DNA of 64,000 nt from Prosthecobacter dejongeii (GTDB lineage: Bacteria > Verrucomicrobiota > Verrucomicrobiia > Verrucomicrobiales > Verrucomicrobiaceae). Below are positions 62,604 through 64,000 of this stretch, piece after piece. Where the stretch lies: assembly GCF_014203045.1 (NCBI RefSeq), contig NZ_JACHIF010000011.1, positions 124,001 to 188,000 on the forward strand, given 5' to 3'. Below the pieces are notes generated by a model. That model made no database searches. It saw only the letters and a program-made list of their open reading frames with translations, and was not told the origin of the DNA. A program made the translations under genes and the position numbers. Each line of letters begins with the position of its first letter. The first letter of the stretch is position 1.

Positions 62604-62984
62604 CTACTTCATCTCAGGCTCCTCCTCACCTTCAGGGAGAGGATCAGCAGGAGGAGGCAGATTATCAATGGCGTTGAGAATCTTCACCCCACGCTCGACA
62701 GATTTATCCAAACGGAAGAAGATCTGCGGGGAGTTTTTCATGACGATGCGTTTGTGTACTTCTCGCTGGATGGCACCACGCTGTTTGTTGAGCTTTTCGA
62801 TGATGCTTTCCTCATTCCCAGCGGTGCTGATGATGCCTACATAGGCAAAACATTGCTTCAGGTCGGGAGTGGCCCGCACTTCATGCACGGTCAGGATGGC
62901 ATTATCCATGCGATAATGGCGCTCCAGCACCATGCTAAGCTCGCGTTTTACCAATTCGCTGACGCGTTGGACTCGTTGGGACAT
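62604..62984 (-). CDS. rbfA: Ribosome-binding factor A
   Basis: 126 aa. Starts MSQRVQRVSELVKRELSMVL, the usual RbfA N-terminal helix, and has a KH-type fold with LTVHEVRATPDLKQCFAYVG and REVHKRIVMKNSPQIFFRLD, ending in an acidic tail. It helps mature the 30S subunit and is cold-responsive in other bacteria. It lies 74 bp after infB on the same strand, the common nusA-infB-rbfA order. No truB or rpsO follows in the window on this side; alkB is convergent. Confidence 0.93.
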   Translation of the reverse strand: MSQRVQRVSELVKRELSMVLERHYRMDNAILTVHEVRATPDLKQCFAYVGIISTAGNEESIIEKLNKQRGAIQREVHKRIVMKNSPQIFFRLDKSVERGVKILNAIDNLPPPADPLPEGEEEPEMK

Positions 62985-63058
62985 GGGGATCTTTGATTGG
63001 AATGATCAACCTACCAGCGCACCGAAAAAGCGGTGCTCTGGTGGGCTGAACCATAAGG

Positions 63059-64000
63059 TTAGAGAGTCTGGGCAAACTTCTCGAGCTCGTAACACTCAAT
63101 GACGTCGTTCTCTTCGTAATCGCTGAAGCCGCTGAGTTTGATGCCGCACTCGAGGCCGTTGCGGACTTCTGAAACTTCGTCGTGGAAACGACGCAGCGTT
63201 TCGAAACCACCGTCATACACGGCCTGGCCATTGCGCAAGACGCGAGCACGCTGCTTACGATCAATGCGGCCATCTGTGACGATGGAACCACCGACGTAAC
63301 CACGGTTGACCTTGAACACCTGTTTGACCTTGGCATGACCCAGGACCTTCTCACGGGTGAGCGGGTCAAGCATTCCAGTCATGGATTCCTTCACCTGATC
63401 AATGAGTTCGTAGATGATAGAGTAAAGTTTGATCTGAACGCCTTCACGCTTGGCCACACTGAGGGCCTTGTTCTCGACCTTCGTGTTAAACCCAATGATG
63501 ACGGCGTCTGAACCCGAAGCGAGGAGCACATCAGACTCAGTGATCGGCCCCACATCGGAATGAAGGATCTTTTGATTGATCTTGTCGCTGGTGATTTCAC
63601 CCAGGCACTTGACGATGGCTTCCACAGAACCCTGCACGTCCGCTTTGAGGACGATCTTGAGGGTCTTCTTGTTGCCTTCATCAATGCTATTGAAGAGAGA
63701 TTCCAGAGTGGAGCGACGGGTGACCGTGAGCTTCTTCTGGCGCATTTCTTCCAGGCGCTCGATGCTGAGTTTCTTGACGGAGCGTTCGCTATCCATCACC
63801 ACGACTTCATCACCCACGTGAGGCATGTCGCTGAAGCCGACGAGTTCGACCGGCATACCGGGACGCACTTCCTTGATCGGCTGGCCGCGGTCATTGATGA
63901 GCGCACGGGACTTACCCCAATGAGGTCCACAAATGAAGGGCTGCCCCACTTTCAGGGTACCCTGACGGACGATGACCGTGGCCACAGGGCCTTTGCCCTC
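63059..64000 (-). CDS. infB: Translation initiation factor IF-2, C-terminal part (5' end outside the window)
   Basis: 313 codons of the 3' end; the frame stays open to the window edge, beginning EGKGPVATVIVRQGTLKVGQ. This covers domain II (GTLKVGQPFICGPHWGKSRA), domain III (LKIVLKADVQGSVEAIVKCL) and domain IV (the fMet-tRNA-binding end: RVLRNGQAVYDGGFETLRRF, GLECGIKLSGFSDYEENDVI, ending ECYELEKFAQTL). The GTPase core lies upstream, beyond the window. IF-2 brings initiator tRNA to the 30S subunit. Confidence 0.95.
   Translation of the reverse strand, partial: EGKGPVATVIVRQGTLKVGQPFICGPHWGKSRALINDRGQPIKEVRPGMPVELVGFSDMPHVGDEVVVMDSERSVKKLSIERLEEMRQKKLTVTRRSTLESLFNSIDEGNKKTLKIVLKADVQGSVEAIVKCLGEITSDKINQKILHSDVGPITESDVLLASGSDAVIIGFNTKVENKALSVAKREGVQIKLYSIIYELIDQVKESMTGMLDPLTREKVLGHAKVKQVFKVNRGYVGGSIVTDGRIDRKQRARVLRNGQAVYDGGFETLRRFHDEVSEVRNGLECGIKLSGFSDYEENDVIECYELEKFAQTL

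Overview
The window looks like a chromosomal segment of a Verrucomicrobiota bacterium, probably a Prosthecobacter/Verrucomicrobium-type member of the Verrucomicrobiaceae. This is an inference from gene content: a giant autotransporter-type beta-strand repeat protein, a choice-of-anchor/NxxGxxAF-type secreted protein, a sialate O-acetylesterase, a DUF1802 protein, moderately high GC, and AT-rich stretches upstream of the large surface-protein genes. No rRNA, tRNA, CRISPR array, phage or insertion sequence was recognised.

Layout. 1-5062 (minus): N-terminal 1,687 codons of a giant beta-strand-repeat surface protein that leaves the window. 5063-6047: AT-rich, no convincing gene. 6048-13052 (plus): a LysM/L,D-transpeptidase-like protein with a broken catalytic motif, a sialate O-acetylesterase, class I fumarase, and an Ada/AlkA fusion translationally coupled to Ogt (alkylation repair). 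13039-14913 (minus): a Kef-type K+/H+ antiporter. 15232-19076 (plus): a methyltransferase, a six-TM histidine kinase and a receiver-plus-kinase-like regulator, an arrangement like the phcB-phcS-phcR quorum-sensing locus of Ralstonia. 19130-20733 (minus): DUF1802, rhodanese and a catalytically intact L,D-transpeptidase lipoprotein, followed by a plus-strand metallophosphatase and a bidirectional terminator. 21961-26478 (minus): a 1,505-residue secreted multidomain protein. 26857-29396: a copper-type cluster (CusF-like/SCO fusion, a thioredoxin fold lacking both cysteines, and a divergent His-motif secreted protein), then a decayed copy of the 3' end of the 1,505-residue gene.

30186-36987: argB-argD-argF, then a YbgC-type thioesterase, a GYF_2 membrane protein, a dihydrofolate-reductase-like protein, a DMT-like membrane protein and a CCA-adding enzyme. 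37057-37641: a redoxin. 37731-49713: a type II secretion operon in the order E-F-G-H-I-J-K-L-M-x-D, where x (46221-46871) may replace GspC; no prepilin peptidase gene is present here. 49819-55144 (minus): a small conserved protein, a SWIM/SNF2 helicase, a LolA-like protein and an NtrC-family regulator that lacks the GAFTGA loop and the Walker B aspartate. 55444-64000: a coiled-coil membrane protein, overlapping miaA/aroB, a TlpA-like protein, an MsbA-like ABC exporter, araD, alkB, rbfA and the 3' part of infB.

How it fits together. The secretion system, the two very large exported proteins, several periplasmic enzymes and the Phc-like signalling locus suggest a cell that invests heavily in its envelope and surface. 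The most interesting signal is the Phc-like locus. A second theme is a set of family members with lost catalytic or partner-contact residues (L,D-transpeptidase, thioredoxin, NtrC-type regulator, PhcR-like kinase domain).
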